Shown: positions 46,771 to 58,881 of the stretch, one piece after another
How positions within the stretch are numbered: the first letter of the stretch is position 1
Layout: every line of letters begins with the position of its first letter
Assembly (NCBI RefSeq): GCF_002127325.2
Contig: NC_035437.2
Coordinates: forward strand, 165,571,006 to 165,635,005
Length of the DNA stretch: 64,000 nucleotides
Direction of reading: 5' to 3'
Origin: Helianthus annuus
Lineage: Eukaryota > Streptophyta > Magnoliopsida > Asterales > Asteraceae
Notes under the pieces: model-generated
Database searches by the model: none
What the model saw: only the letters and a program-made list of their open reading frames with translations
Told to the model about the DNA's origin: nothing
Program-made: the position numbers and the translations under genes

Positions 46771-48183
46771 ATGGACAACGAATTAAATCAGGAAAACCAG
46801 AATAACGATAATAATGGGAACCAAATAGATAACAGTGTCATCCAACACATAGTAGCACAAGGAATCATAGACGTTATGCCATATATTATCAAGACTGTTA
46901 AAGAAGCAGAAAATAATAAAACTAACAGTGGAAGTAAACGACCACCTACTGAACCCAGTCGCAGCGTGAATAATGGACCGCTACTTCAATTGCCTATTCC
47001 AAAAAGAAGAAGAACCATGTCATATGGTTGTTCTTACAAAGAATTCTGGTCTTGCAAACCAATAGAACTCTCTGGCAATGAAGGAGCCATTGTAGCTCTA
47101 CGTTGGATAGAAAAGATAGAAGCAGTCTTAAAAATAAGCAAATGTGCAGAGGAAGATAAGATTATGCTTGCTTCTAATCTATTTAAAAATGCAGCCTTAG
47201 AATGGTGGAATACTATTCTCCAGTCTAGGGGAAGTGACAGAGTTTATAATATGGAATGGACTGAGTTTAAGAACATGGTTGAAAGAAAATCCTGTCCTCC
47301 CAATGAAAAGGAACAAATTGCCAATAAATTCCTAAACCTTAGAATGACTGGAATAGACTGCAAGGGTTACACCATCGTATTCTTCGAATATGCTAGAATA
47401 GTGCCAACCCTAGCCTCACCAGAACCGGTGTTAATCTTCCGTTACATTTGGGGATTAATTAGTGAAATCAGACACGTAGTCAAGGCAGCTAGACCACAAA
47501 CCATAGAGGAAACCGTAGAACTAGCCAATACCTTGACTGATGAATTAGTACGTACACAAAAAGATAACCAAAGAAAGAACCTAGTCCAAAAGCTTACCCA
47601 GGAATTTCGCTATGGTAATTCCAACCATGGGAAAAATATAGGTTCTACTTCCGCACCTTACTGTAGGTACTACAAGAAAAAGCATTCAAGAAGATGTTCC
47701 ATGTACTGCAACTTCTGCAAAATATCTGGACACAAGGAAGAAGACTGTAGGAAAAAACCCAGTAATGGGATATGCTTCAATTGTGGGGAGAAGGGGCATA
47801 TCAAGCCGAACTGTCCGAAACTAGCTCCCGCCACTAACAGCAAAACTACGAAGAATGCCAGGGCCTTTGTTCTGACTGCTGAAGAAGCCAAGATGATTCC
47901 AGATGTGATTGCCGATACATTTTTATTTAATGATGTTTTTGCTGAAGTATTATTTGACTGTTGTGCAAACCAAAGTTTTATTAATACTTCGTTTTGCAAA
48001 CTTCTCAATCAACCATTAACTAAACTTCAACAAGAATGTTTGGTAGAAACGACAAATGGAGAATCCATTAAGATCACTGAAATCTTGCAGGGAGCAAGAA
48101 TAGAAATTTTAAACCATAATTTTATTACTAACCTATACCTAATGAATCTGGCTAGATTTGATATTGTATTAGGAATGGATTAG
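46771..48183 (+). CDS. G2 Gag and start of protease
   Basis: This is the nucleocapsid polyprotein, 470 codons. It has the gag core (ALRWIEKIEAVLKISKC, ALEWWN, EFKNMVERKSCP) and two zinc knuckles, CNFCKISGHKEEDC and CFNCGEKGHIKPNC, at about residues 320-360. Retropepsin follows, but its active site reads LFDCCANQSF where DSGAN is seen in G3, so the catalytic Ser-Gly is lost. The frame stops at TAG 48181 in the GMDW motif, which looks like TGG changed to TAG. The start follows the MITE cluster directly. Confidence 0.88.
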   Translation: MDNELNQENQNNDNNGNQIDNSVIQHIVAQGIIDVMPYIIKTVKEAENNKTNSGSKRPPTEPSRSVNNGPLLQLPIPKRRRTMSYGCSYKEFWSCKPIELSGNEGAIVALRWIEKIEAVLKISKCAEEDKIMLASNLFKNAALEWWNTILQSRGSDRVYNMEWTEFKNMVERKSCPPNEKEQIANKFLNLRMTGIDCKGYTIVFFEYARIVPTLASPEPVLIFRYIWGLISEIRHVVKAARPQTIEETVELANTLTDELVRTQKDNQRKNLVQKLTQEFRYGNSNHGKNIGSTSAPYCRYYKKKHSRRCSMYCNFCKISGHKEEDCRKKPSNGICFNCGEKGHIKPNCPKLAPATNSKTTKNARAFVLTAEEAKMIPDVIADTFLFNDVFAEVLFDCCANQSFINTSFCKLLNQPLTKLQQECLVETTNGESIKITEILQGARIEILNHNFITNLYLMNLARFDIVLGMD

Positions 48184-51100
48184 TTAGTAGCCAACCATGC
48201 CAGTATTCTATGTGATCAAAAGTCAATACAAGTAAATTTAACAAAGGTGAAAAGATCACAGTTAAAGGAGATAAGCCAACCAGGTCCACAAAATTCATCT
48301 CTGTGATGAAAACAACAAGTTATGCAAGGAAAGGATCACTAGTGTATATGATTTCCATAGTCATTAACACTAAAGGAAAAGAATTGAAAGATATTCCCGA
48401 AGTATCTCAATTCTCAGACGTATTCCCAAAAGAGCTACATGGACTACCATCAGATAATCAGATAGGGAAGTTGAATTTAGAAGTCACCTACTAGGCTGCT
48501 ACCAGGGACAACACCGATTACCAAGGCACCTTACCGTTTAGCACCAGCGGAGATGCATGAACTAAAGAAACAATTGGACGAACTTTTGGAGAAAGGTTTC
48601 ATACAGCCGAGTTCATCGCCATGGGGAGCACTAATCTTGTTTGTCAAGAAAAAGGATGGATCAATGCGTATGTGCATTGACTACCGAGAACTGAACAAGG
48701 CCACGATTAAAAATCGGTACCCATTACCGAGAATCAATGATCTATTTGATCAACTTCAAGGAGCTCGATTCTTTTCTTATATTGATTTACGCTCAGGATA
48801 TCATCAACTGAAAGTACAGGAAGAGGACATTCCTAAAACCGCTTTCAGAACAAGGTATGGTCATTATGAATTTACAGTCATGCCATTTGGTTTAACCAAT
48901 GCCCCAGCCACATTTATGGACATGATGAACATAATATGCAAACCATATCTGGATAAATTCATAATTGTCTTTATAGATGATATTCTAATTTACTCTAAGA
49001 GTAAAGAAGAGCATGCAAAGCATTTGTTTATACTTCTGAATTTGCTGAGAAAAGAGAAGCTTTATGCTAAATTCTCCAAATGTGAATTTTGGTTACAAGA
49101 AGTGCAATTCCTTGGACACCTGGTTAGTCATGAAGGAATTCATGTGGATCCCACAAAAATCGAGGCGATTACGATATGAAAAGTCCCTGAATCACCAACG
49201 GAGGTGAGAAGTTTTCTTGGGCTAGCAGGTTATTATAGACGGTTTATCCTAGATTTCTCTAGAATAGCCATACCCTTAACAAAACTGACCTGCAAATCAG
49301 TTAAGTTTGAATAGGGACCAAAACAGGAAGAAGCCTTTAGAATTCTTAAGCAAAGATTAACCAACGCACCCATACTCGCGTTACCAGAAGGAACTGAAGA
49401 CTTTATAGTCTATTGTGACACTTCTAAGTTAGGTTATGGATGTGTGTTGATGCAACGTCAAAAGGTTATAGCCTATGCTTCTAGACAACTTAAGAATCAT
49501 GAAGAGAATTATACAACCCACGATTTAGAATTAGGAGCCATAATTTTTGCCCTTAAAATTTGGAGACACTATCTTTACGGTAACAAGTTTACTATTTTCA
49601 CCGACCATGAGAGTTTAAGATATATTTTCGGGCAAAAAGAGTTAAACTTGAGACAGAGACGCTAGATGGAAATTCTTAGTGATTATGATTGTAGTATCCA
49701 GTATCATGCATGAAAGGCTAATGTAGTAGCTGATGCTTTAAGTCAAAAGTATCATTAAAAGCTAAGACGAGTACATTCTCTTAAGTTAAATCTACAAATA
49801 GATTTATATGAGCAAATTAGAGAAGTACAAGAATCAGTAATCAAGGACGATACTGAAAAATTAAAAGGAATGATTAAGGAATTAGAACAAGGAACAGATG
49901 GAATTTGGAGATTCCATAAGAAAAGAATCTGGATACCCAAACAAGGAAACCTCCGCCATCGAATTTTAGAAGAAGCCCATAAGTCTAAGTATACGATACA
50001 TCCTGGTAATGATAAGATGTATCAAGATTTAAGAAAGAACTTCTGGTGGATAGGAATGAAAAAGGATATAGCAACTTATGTTGCTAAGTGTCTAACCTGT
50101 TCACAGGTTAAAGCTGACCATTAGAAACCCTCAGGTTTATTGCAACAACTAGAAATACCAATATGGAAATGGGAATTGATAACAATGGACTTTGTTACCA
50201 AACTACCCAAGACACGAAAAGGTAATGATACAATTTGAGTGATTGTAGACAGGTTAACCAAGTCAGCTCATTTCTTACCAATGAAGGAAACTTTCAGTAT
50301 GGAACAGTTAGCCAAGTTATATGTAAATGAAATAGTTTCATTACATGGAATTCCTTTGTCTATTGTTTTTGATAAAGATAGCCGTTTTACTTCTCATTTT
50401 TTGACTAGTTTCCAAAAAGCAATGGGAACCAAGTTAAATCTAAGCACAGCTTATCATCCTCAAACGGACGGACAAAGCGAAAGGACAATTCAGACAATGG
50501 AAGATATGCTTAGAGCTTGTGTAATTGATTTCAGAGGAAATTGGGACGATCATTTACCATTAATAGAATTTTCCTATAATAACAGCTATCATACTAGTAT
50601 CAATGTTGCACCATTCGAAGCGCTTTATGGACGAAAGTGCCGAACTCCAGTCTGTTAGGCAGAAATTGGAGAAAAGCAACAGTCTGGACTAGAGATAGTA
50701 CAGGAAACAACGGACAAGATTATTCGTGTCAAGGAACGACTAAAAGCAGCACGAGATCGTCAAAAGAGTTATGCCGATAATAGACGAAAACCGTTGGAAT
50801 TTCAAGTAGGAGATAAAGTGTTATTAAAAGTTTCTCCATGGAAAGGAGTAGTCAGATTTAAAAAGAGGGGAAAGCTAAGCCCCAGGTATGTTGGACCTTT
50901 TAAGATTATTAGAAGAATAGGACCAGTAGCTTACCAGCTACAACTGCCAGAGGAAGTGGCTGGAATACACGATGTATTTCATGTATGTAATCTCAGAAAG
51001 TACTTAGCAGATGAATCATTAGTGGTATCTCTTAAGGACATAGAGGTAATTGAGAAACTTAAGTTTGTAGAGAAACCCCTTCAGATCGAAGATAAAAAGA

Positions 51101-51357
51101 TCAAGAATCTCAAACATAAGAGATTAGTTTTAGTCAAAGTAAAATGGGATTCTGAGAGAGGACCAGAGTACATTTGGGAGCTCGAGTCAGAAATGCAGAG
51201 GAAATATCCACACCTGTTCCAGTCGACCTCGAGGACGAGTTCTAAAACAAGGTGGGGAGGATATAACAACTCTCCCAAAACCCTTAAACATGTCCTATAC
51301 ATCTTAAAATACACACCGTATACGAAAAACGGACCTGAAATACCTTTATTTTATTAA
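48184..51357 (+). pseudogene. G2 pol: RT, RNase H, integrase, chromodomain-like end
   Basis: The RT has [14 protein letters not shown], a conserved [20 protein letters not shown] region and the catalytic FIDDILIYS. RNase H has [10 protein letters not shown]. Integrase has an HHCC zinc region, [17 protein letters not shown] and [10 protein letters not shown]. The C-terminus ([20 protein letters not shown]) is chromodomain-like. In-frame stops lie at 49177, 49312, 49663, 49711, 49756, 50122, 50236 and 50656, most at positions where the family has Trp. A frameshift is near 48495. The last frame runs through the purine tract into the 3' LTR. Confidence 0.9.
51250..51261 (+). promoter_or_regulatory. 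Polypurine tract of G2
   Basis: AGGTGGGGAGGA directly precedes the 3' LTR, the normal site for plus-strand priming. Confidence 0.8.
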
Positions 51358-52572
51358 AAATCAAATAAAACAAAATCTGGTGGGTTCTCGCGGGGGGCGA
51401 CCCAGATAACCCAAGGTTGTCGCGGGCCGCGACAGCTGGCCACCGGGCCGAGCCCTGAGCTGCCATGTGTCGTGATGCGTGTCGAGGCTAGTTGTCGAAT
51501 CAGCAAAGCTAGGGCCTACCCTATAAGCCCTCGCGGGCCGCGAGAAATCAAGCACAAGGGGTCGCGGGCCGCGAGCCGCCCTATTCTCAGCCTATAAATT
51601 GAGAGTTCGAGTTCAGTTTTCAAATCATTCAAATCAACTTTCTCACTCAAACTTTCTGAATAGTAGAAATAATATCTGGGCATAATACCCACTAATTAGC
51701 GAAGCTCTGCCACGTTGTAAGTATTATAACCCCCGGTTACTTATTAGTTACTCTGCCCGATTGATCTAGAGCTCCGTAACGCATGTCAAGGCTCTGCCTG
51801 ACTCAGTCATTGGAGTTCTGTCTCGGGGGGAGAGTATAGCTAATGTAAATTGGGTTATCTTACTAACACGTGTGCATTGTTTAATTTAATAGATTATAAC
51901 TAGGAAGTCACCAGGATTTATCTAAAACAGCAATGTGAGTAATTTCCCTTTTTGTAAACTACTTTTTACACAACCTCAATTGTTTTAAAGTATATTTAAC
52001 AGTAATTGAGTATTTGTGATTCTACAATTACTGTCAGTATGTTGGGGTTTTGTATACATAATTTGTTACTACACTGTGAGTAGTAACGTTGCCACAAGAC
52101 AGGATTGACAGTACCGTGGGTGGTAATTGAGTAGATGTAAACAAATGTAATTGCGGATGCCCTCAATACTGTAAAATAATAAAACTTGTTTTGATTAAAC
52201 TGGGATTCACTCGCAAGTATTTCTTGCTGATAAACTTTTTTAAAACGCGTTTAAGGTAACAAAATGTGAAAGCCAAATAGAAGCCAGCTGGAGAGCACTG
52301 AAGGCCTGGAAAAGTGGCTATAAAAGTTATCTAAACAAGAAAGAAGTTTTATTTCAATAAATTAGGGTTTATCCCTATAAACATGTTTATAATGGAAACT
52401 TGGGGTTTTCCCATGTATTTGTTAATTATAAAAGTGTGGTGTTTTACTCCGATAAACTATTTCCTAACTACGGTCCTGATGTATTTTCCGCTGCCAAATT
52501 AATAAACACCGATACCACTGAATCTGCGCTCGCGGCCGCCCGCTCCTGGGGTAGGGGTCGGGGGTTGCGAAA
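51262..52572 (+). repeat. 3' LTR of G2
   Basis: Homologous to 41488-42791 throughout, with many substitutions. The CGCGGG palindrome cluster is at 51383-51575. The end is altered from CGACA to CGAAA. Confidence 0.87.
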
Positions 52573-52579
52573 TTAAATT

Positions 52580-52656
52580 ACAATAATAACTCCAAACCTA
52601 TAGTTTTGACATTTCCCATGATATAACTAACAAAAAATAATCAATATGATTGGGTT
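52580..52656 (+). repeat. Flanking repeat X, right copy
   Basis: Diverged direct copy of 41410-41485, about 85 percent alike by eye. Confidence 0.75.
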
Positions 52657-55605
52657 AAACTACAATTTCACCATACATCTTCCTTAATTGATCATCCTCC
52701 CTAAACCCCCAATTCCATCATTATAAACCCTAATTTTAAAATCATTGAACAATAATCACAATAGATGCAATTTATAGGTTAATCTGATATTAAAGGATAT
52801 AATTAAAGTCTAAAACACTAGTAATGCCCGAAATTTTGATTCAATATTAACCATAGTTCACAACCTACCCTTTAAGAACCAAACAATAGTGAATGAGAAA
52901 TTAAAATAAATGATTACCTTGTATAAATTCATGATTAAACGCCTCTATCCAGATCAATTTATCCCCTGTTTTCATCGAATTTGATGAAGGGTATAGGATT
53001 GAAGATTTGAAGGCTTCAAGAATCCTGAGAACATAGAGAACCTTTTTTATCTTATTGTAACATTTGTGCTATGCAAACACTGTACGATGTAGAACAATAT
53101 CAATTATCAATAAAACGAGGTGTTTTGGTCTCTATATTTGTTAATTTATGTTCGACAATTTCACATTTTGAATCTAGTTCGATTTCAAGCTTTAAATCGC
53201 TTTCTAGAAAGTTATACGCAAACTGATGCGCAAATGTAATCAGTTTAACGCGACAAACATCCCGGAACAGTGAATTAGGCTTAACATACCTTAAATAACC
53301 TTTACATAACTTAGAAATAAGTTTTGAAGGGCTTCGTGTGTCAAAAACAAGTTTATTCGATCACAGGGACTATTTGCGACAAACTATGAAAGTCTGCCAA
53401 TTCGTATAGCAACGAACATTCCGGAGCAAGATCATAAGCTAAACATACCCTAAATATCCTATACATAGCTTAGAAATAGGCTTTGAGGGGTTCGATATGC
53501 GAAAATGCGCTTATTTGATCAATAGTGACTAAAAGCGTCAAAAAGTGCATAAGTTTGCATTTACGCGCATATCTTACGTTCTGAACATATCCGGACATCC
53601 AAAAATTTTTGTAATCATTAAAATACTTTATTTAAGTGATTGGAATGCAAAAATACCATTCTTCATGTAATTTGGATCGTTTTCACGTCCGTTCGAGTTT
53701 CGTCGTAATTAACCGAATAACGTGACCGTACGACCAAACGAACCGACATCCGAGATGTTTTCAAGTATATTTCATGTTCCCTATGCTTTAACATCATTGT
53801 AGAGCCTTGAAATGGGGTTAACAGGGGTTAAATACAAAAAAACCCAAGTTTATTGCATGCAGGGACCATTTTTGACAAATCTGAAAAATCTGTCGCGGGG
53901 CGCGTAAGCCAAGGCTTACTCTTACGCGGGGCGCGATAGCCCTAGCTGGGCAGATTTTTTGAATCTTCGCAAACAGCTGATGCCATGGTTTTTAACCTTG
54001 GTTTTTCAATACCTTGGGCTTGTTTAAGTGTTCCCTAAGCCACCAAATCTGTGTGTAACATGTGTAGGGCTAGGATCATGCTTTTATTCACTCAAAAACA
54101 CATGTAAAGATCTTAAAGTCCATACCCAAGCTTTTCAACAACTTCAACTTGCTCATTCGAATTTCTTCTTCACCTGCTCTTGAGAGGCTCTCACAACTTG
54201 TTGAAGGCCTCCTACTTTAGTTTTCTTTGTTCTTTTTCCAAACTTGGACCTCTTGTAAGTTTCTTTCATGCTTGGTTATTTATTTCAAGCAAGAAAGTCA
54301 AACAGTGTTTGACTTTCAGCTTTGACCATGAATTGGTCGAGACAAAGATCGTTTAAACTTTGCAACGTGAGCGTAATCACGTTGGTTATAGTCCCTTGTG
54401 ACTATACCTACTGATTACCACATTGATTAGTCGAAGTGACGAGTCAAAGTTTCAGTCAAAATGCACGATTTTGTGCATTTTGCGACGAAACTATTTTCAG
54501 GTATCAAAACACTTTGTTTTGATATCAAATCAGTTTTCTAGCTTAGTTAAACATGTTTTAACATGTTTAACTCGTCACTTTTAGTATAGCGCTTGTTTAA
54601 GGTCGTAAGTTAAGCAGTCTTGACAACCGCTTAGACTTTCGAACCTGACCCGTTTGGTCGATCATTAGGATCCGACCAAACACATTAGGTGACCATAGTT
54701 GTATAGGGAATAACCTTCCAAGGTTATACCTTATGGTCACTTCGTTTAGTTAGTTGTATGATAGGTAGTTTATATGCCTTAAAAAAATGACCAAAATGCC
54801 CTTTTTTGCGTATAATTTCATTTTTAGCATATGTAACACATGTTTTGACACCTAAACTGATTATGCAACATAATTAAACATGTTAAGGCATATAATACTT
54901 GTCATAGGACTAGTTAGGCATCTTGAATGCGCTTTTGCGCAAATGACGTGTTAAAGTAGCATAGACTACTTAAACGGGTCATAACGGGTCGTAACAATTA
55001 GGATAGGTTTCAATTCAGAATGTAGGCTTTGTTAAACCATATCATATGAGTTCCAACACTCATTTGGTTTACAATACCTCATTCTATCCGATTCCTCGAT
55101 TTATGTCCCGTTACGCTAACATAGTCTCCGATACACTAGGAACCGCTTCAACACTTGAACTCTTGGTCTTTTGAGCTTTGTTATACCATTTGAACAAGAT
55201 CTATACGCAATCCCAAGTGAGTACATACTCCCCTCTTTTACCGTTTTCAAATGTTTTGGGGTGATTCATATGTGTAACCGATTTGTTTTCTAAATGTACG
55301 ACATATATGTGTTTACTAAGTGCTTTTATGTGTATTATTCCGATTATGCAAACACGATGTTTATCCAAATCCTTAAAGAACTATCTATCTTCATAGTTAG
55401 ATTCTTATAGGATATTTGAAGTACAGTCTTAGATCTTCCTATCTTCATATTGAGATTTTTAAGAAGTACTTTACGAGACGATGGTTATGGTGTATGTGTA
55501 GATTGTTGGTGATTTAGATAACAAAACTAGAGTAATACAATAAGCACATGGTGGATACACCGCTGGTACTTCCTATATATAAGTGTGCTTATTGTATTAC
55601 CCTTC
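52657..55605 (+). repeat. LTR-like repeat DNA, unassigned
   Basis: No gene is seen. A diverged tandem repeat of about 185 bp lies at about 53240-53520 (GCGACAAAC or AACGAACAT, TAACATACC, TTAGAAATARG). GCGGGGCGCG palindromes occur at 53893-53935. The look resembles a long LTR or UTR of a gypsy element in plus orientation, but no LTR ends, PBS or coding part could be tied to it. Confidence 0.4.
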
Positions 55606-55610
55606 GTTGC

Positions 55611-57063
55611 TGTAACAACTATCATTAAAATTAGTAATTAGAATAATAATTAGTCAATAAGGAAACCTTAATTGAGACACCCAAGTAATTCCGCACTAAC
55701 CCTAAAATTTCCGGAATAATCGGAATCAGGATCAGGGCCCCTAAAACTCAGGGGGGTTAAACCCTATTCAATAATTATCTTAAATTATGCGTTGTATATA
55801 CTGAATTTCGAATGTTGTTGATTCACCAAGTCTATGCCACTGACTAGGCTAATCTACAAGCTAGGCCGCACCTTTACGGACCGTAAGGGTTAGTCCTTAC
55901 GGACCGTAAGCCTACCAGCTTGCCTTACGGACCGTAAGGGTTAGGTCATACGGTCCGTAAGCAACATGAAATTTGGGCTATAAATAGCCGACCTTGGCAT
56001 TCGACTATTGGTGTTAAAACGTCGATCGAATTCGTTCTGTACATCGATGTTAGGCTGTTATATCACAAATTAAACACACACGATCACGAAGTGCTGCTGC
56101 GGAACAGGGTAATTACTCGATCGCTATTACGATTCAGTTTCCGAGATCAATATATCCAAAGAATGTTTAAGTGCCGCCCACATTGGGTCATACTTTGTCG
56201 TTTATCGTTAATTCGATGAATGAGTTTAAGTATTATACTTTGTCGTTTGTCGTTAATTCGATAAATGAGTTTAAGTATCGCACTTTGTCGTTCATTGTGA
56301 GAATTTGATCTCGTGAGATATCGTGACTGTTGTATTGATCACTAACCCTGTTTTGTGTGCATTATTATTGAAATTAGGTTAACAGGGCTAAAATCATATT
56401 CTGTCAGTACTAAATCTGCAATGTGAGTTATTCTCTTTTTATCAACTGTTTTACAATACTCCAAATTATTTCCAGAATTATAAATTACAGTGATTAAGTT
56501 TATGTAATCACCAAGTTACAGCCGGTATATGGGGTATTGTGCACTTTACTTGATAATCGTCACCATTGGGGCAGCCATTGGGTGATATGACCATAATCAC
56601 AGACACCATTGGACAGGTGGGCCAATGGGTCGAGTGGTAAAGTACTGTGGGTAGTTGGTTGATAACAGAAACATTGTAAAAGATCTTAACACTGTGAATT
56701 ATAACAGATGTGTCATTTTCAGCAACTAGAATAATTCACTCAGTATTTCCCCGCTGACAAAATCTTTTACAAACATATTTCAGGTGATCTGCTGTAATTC
56801 AGGAAAAATGCAGGGGAAGCATTTCAAGCTTAAGATAGTGGCTCAGTATAAAATAAAGAAATGTGTTTTATCCAGAAAATCTTACTATTGTAAATTATCA
56901 GGGTTTTATCCCGAATTGTGAAATAAAATAATCGGGAAAAGTTTTTAGCTTAAACGATCCTGTAAATAAAATTTCCGCTGCTAAACTCACAATAAACAAA
57001 GTACCGCAGGATTTCTGTCCCGCGGCTCCTGGAACGGGTCAAACCGGGCCGGGGGCCGTGACA
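55611..57063 (+). repeat. Solo LTR (1453 bp) of the G3 family, with target duplication
   Basis: Starts TGTAACAACT, ends GGGCCGTGACA, and is flanked by GTTGC at 55606-55610 and 57064-57068, a perfect 5-bp duplication. The last 290 bp match the LTR next to the G3 primer-binding site with only two differences. No internal element sequence remains, so it arose by LTR-LTR recombination. It holds TTACGGACCGTAAG-type palindromes at 55865-55965. Confidence 0.93.
55979..55986 (+). promoter_or_regulatory. TATA box in the solo LTR
   Basis: TATAAATA lies about 15 bases after the last ACGGACCGTAAG-type palindrome. Confidence 0.6.
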
Positions 57064-57126
57064 GTTGCGTTATCCCGAATCACCATTAGGATTTAGAATG
57101 GTGTGATGCAATAATTCAATGTGACC

Positions 57127-57390
57127 GAAACCAAATCCTTTTAGCATCAATTTATCTTCATAGATTGATTCTTGTAGGATGTTTAAAGTGCTAATATTGG
57201 AGTCCTTGCTTGGATTCATTGTGTACTTTAATGCGTATTTGACTAGACGATATGACAGAAACCAAATACTTATAGCATCTATCTATTTTCATAGAATGAT
57301 TCTTTTAGGATGTTAATGTACTAATATTGGAGTCCTTGTATGGATTCATTGTGTACTTTAATGCGTGTTTACAAGTTGGTGACAAGTTGA
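57127..57390 (+). repeat. Tandem repeat, two units of 131 bp
   Basis: Units start near 57127 and 57258, with AAACCAAAT, ATTCTTKTAGGATGTT, CTAATATTGGAGTCCTTG and TGTACTTTAATGCG. More diverged relatives lie at about 55355-55470 and 57565-57740, flanking the hairpins. Confidence 0.75.
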
Positions 57391-57416
57391 CGATTTATGT
57401 GTTTATGTGGTAGTTG

Positions 57417-57532
57417 TGATTTAGATAACGAAACGGGCGTAATAAAATAAGAACATGGTGGATACGCTGCTGGTACTTCCTATATATAAGTGTTCTTATT
57501 TTATTACTCTTGTGACGTTATCTGAATCACTT
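57417..57532 (+). repeat. Hairpin repeat H2
   Basis: Intact copy. The outer arms GTGATTTAGATAAC and GTTATCTGAATCAC and the inner arms GTAATAAAATAAGAACA and its inverse pair. The inner arms differ from H1 at two base pairs, each changed on both sides. Confidence 0.8.
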
Positions 57533-57740
57533 TAGGATTTTATGTACGATTGATTCAATGTTCGATTATCCAAGTCCTTATAGAATCTTCCATATCTTTA
57601 TATGTTAGATTCTTAGAAGGATGTATGAAGTGTTATTATTATAAATCATTGACTTGATTTATATAATGCTCAAACAAGTTTTGATTGATTTCAAAACAGT
57701 TATTATTAATCCTTGATTGGATTTCTAATAACACATTAAC

Positions 57741-58881
57741 GAGTTTTACGATGATTTCAACGAGATTACGATGTACAATTTCAAATTGCATAAAAATTAC
57801 TTAGTAATAATCATATTGCCATATAGAAAACTATTTGCCACGAGTTTTTACAATCAAGATTATGTATTGCAATACTAAACTTTTGTCATTCTTTGGCTTC
57901 AAGATTATGTATTTCAATACTAAACCTTAGGCTTCATGCCTGAAGGTGTTCCTCAAAATGTTTTTTTCAAAACATTTTCATTAAAATATTTCTCAAAATG
58001 TTTTCTTAAACGTTTTCGTCAAAATATTTCACAACATGTTTTATCTCAAACGATTTGTATCAAAAAATTTCTTAAATGTTTTCCTCAAACATTTTTCATC
58101 GAAATCTTGGGTTTTAATAATGTGAACACATGAAATCTGGAAGGGTGGATGCCTGTACCTCAAGTTTTCTGTCTCAGGCTAGAGTGTTCGTACAAATCCG
58201 CATTATCGACCAGTCACTCTTACCGGGGAACTCTTAGGGTGAGTCTCCACTTATAGGCTTCGTGAAACATTATAAAAACCTATCTACCCTAACCATATCG
58301 AACGACTTCTAGATACTACAATCTTTGTGACACTACTCATTCATATTACCTTCGGTGATATGTTTGATTCGAGATAATTGAAATGAATTTCATTTCGTTT
58401 CATGACACTATGAGATCCTATTTCATTTCCAAAACACTACCTTTGTCTTTCAAAATTTCAAATTATTACCATTTGGATGAGAATTTTCAAAATTTCAAAC
58501 ACAAAGTTTCTTTATTTTAAAAATTTTTAATTTAAAACATTTTATTCTAATAACAAATAAATTTTTAAAAGGTAAGAAATTTATAACATAAACCATTAAA
58601 TTGGTTTGTATTCTCTCATCCAAAAATACTACAAAAGCTTATTTCTCAAACAATTCCTATTTCAAAAACAAAAACTACAAAACTATATTCTCTAAGTACA
58701 AGAACGAGACTTATGAACAAGATTTTTCTAAGTCAAAGTTAACACTATATTTTCTAAGTACAAGAATGAGATCTATGAACGAGATTTTACTAGGTCAAAG
58801 TTTTCACTATATAATGATGTTACAAACTCATGACAAATTGATGGATCTAACTTATTTAATTTTTCACTATTTAATTTTTCC
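57741..58881 (+). other. LTR-like or intergenic DNA
   Basis: No gene is seen. AT-rich with repeated TCAAAAYRTTT motifs at about 57950-58095. The reading frame across 58601-59032 runs into the G3 LTR and is not a gene. Confidence 0.4.

Larger units (their letters stand above)
41488..52572 (+). mobile_element. Decayed Ty3/gypsy retrotransposon G2 (11.1 kb)
   Basis: LTRs at 41488-42791 and 51262-52572 enclose a PBS, a pre-gag ORF, a 2.9-kb cluster of MITEs, gag and pol. Domain order is protease, RT, RNase H, integrase, with a chromodomain-like C-terminus, so it is probably a chromovirus-type element. Flanks TTAGA and TTAAA may be a mutated 5-bp duplication. Many in-frame stops make it non-autonomous. 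A better preserved relative starts at 58882. Confidence 0.9.
55509..57084 (+). repeat. Hairpin repeat H1, split by a solo LTR
   Basis: The outer arms GTGATTTAGATAAC and (after the solo LTR) GTTATCCCGAATCAC pair. The inner arms TAATACAATAAGCACA and its inverse pair perfectly, around a loop with GGTGGATACACCGCTGG. The second copy is H2 at 57417-57532. Confidence 0.75.
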
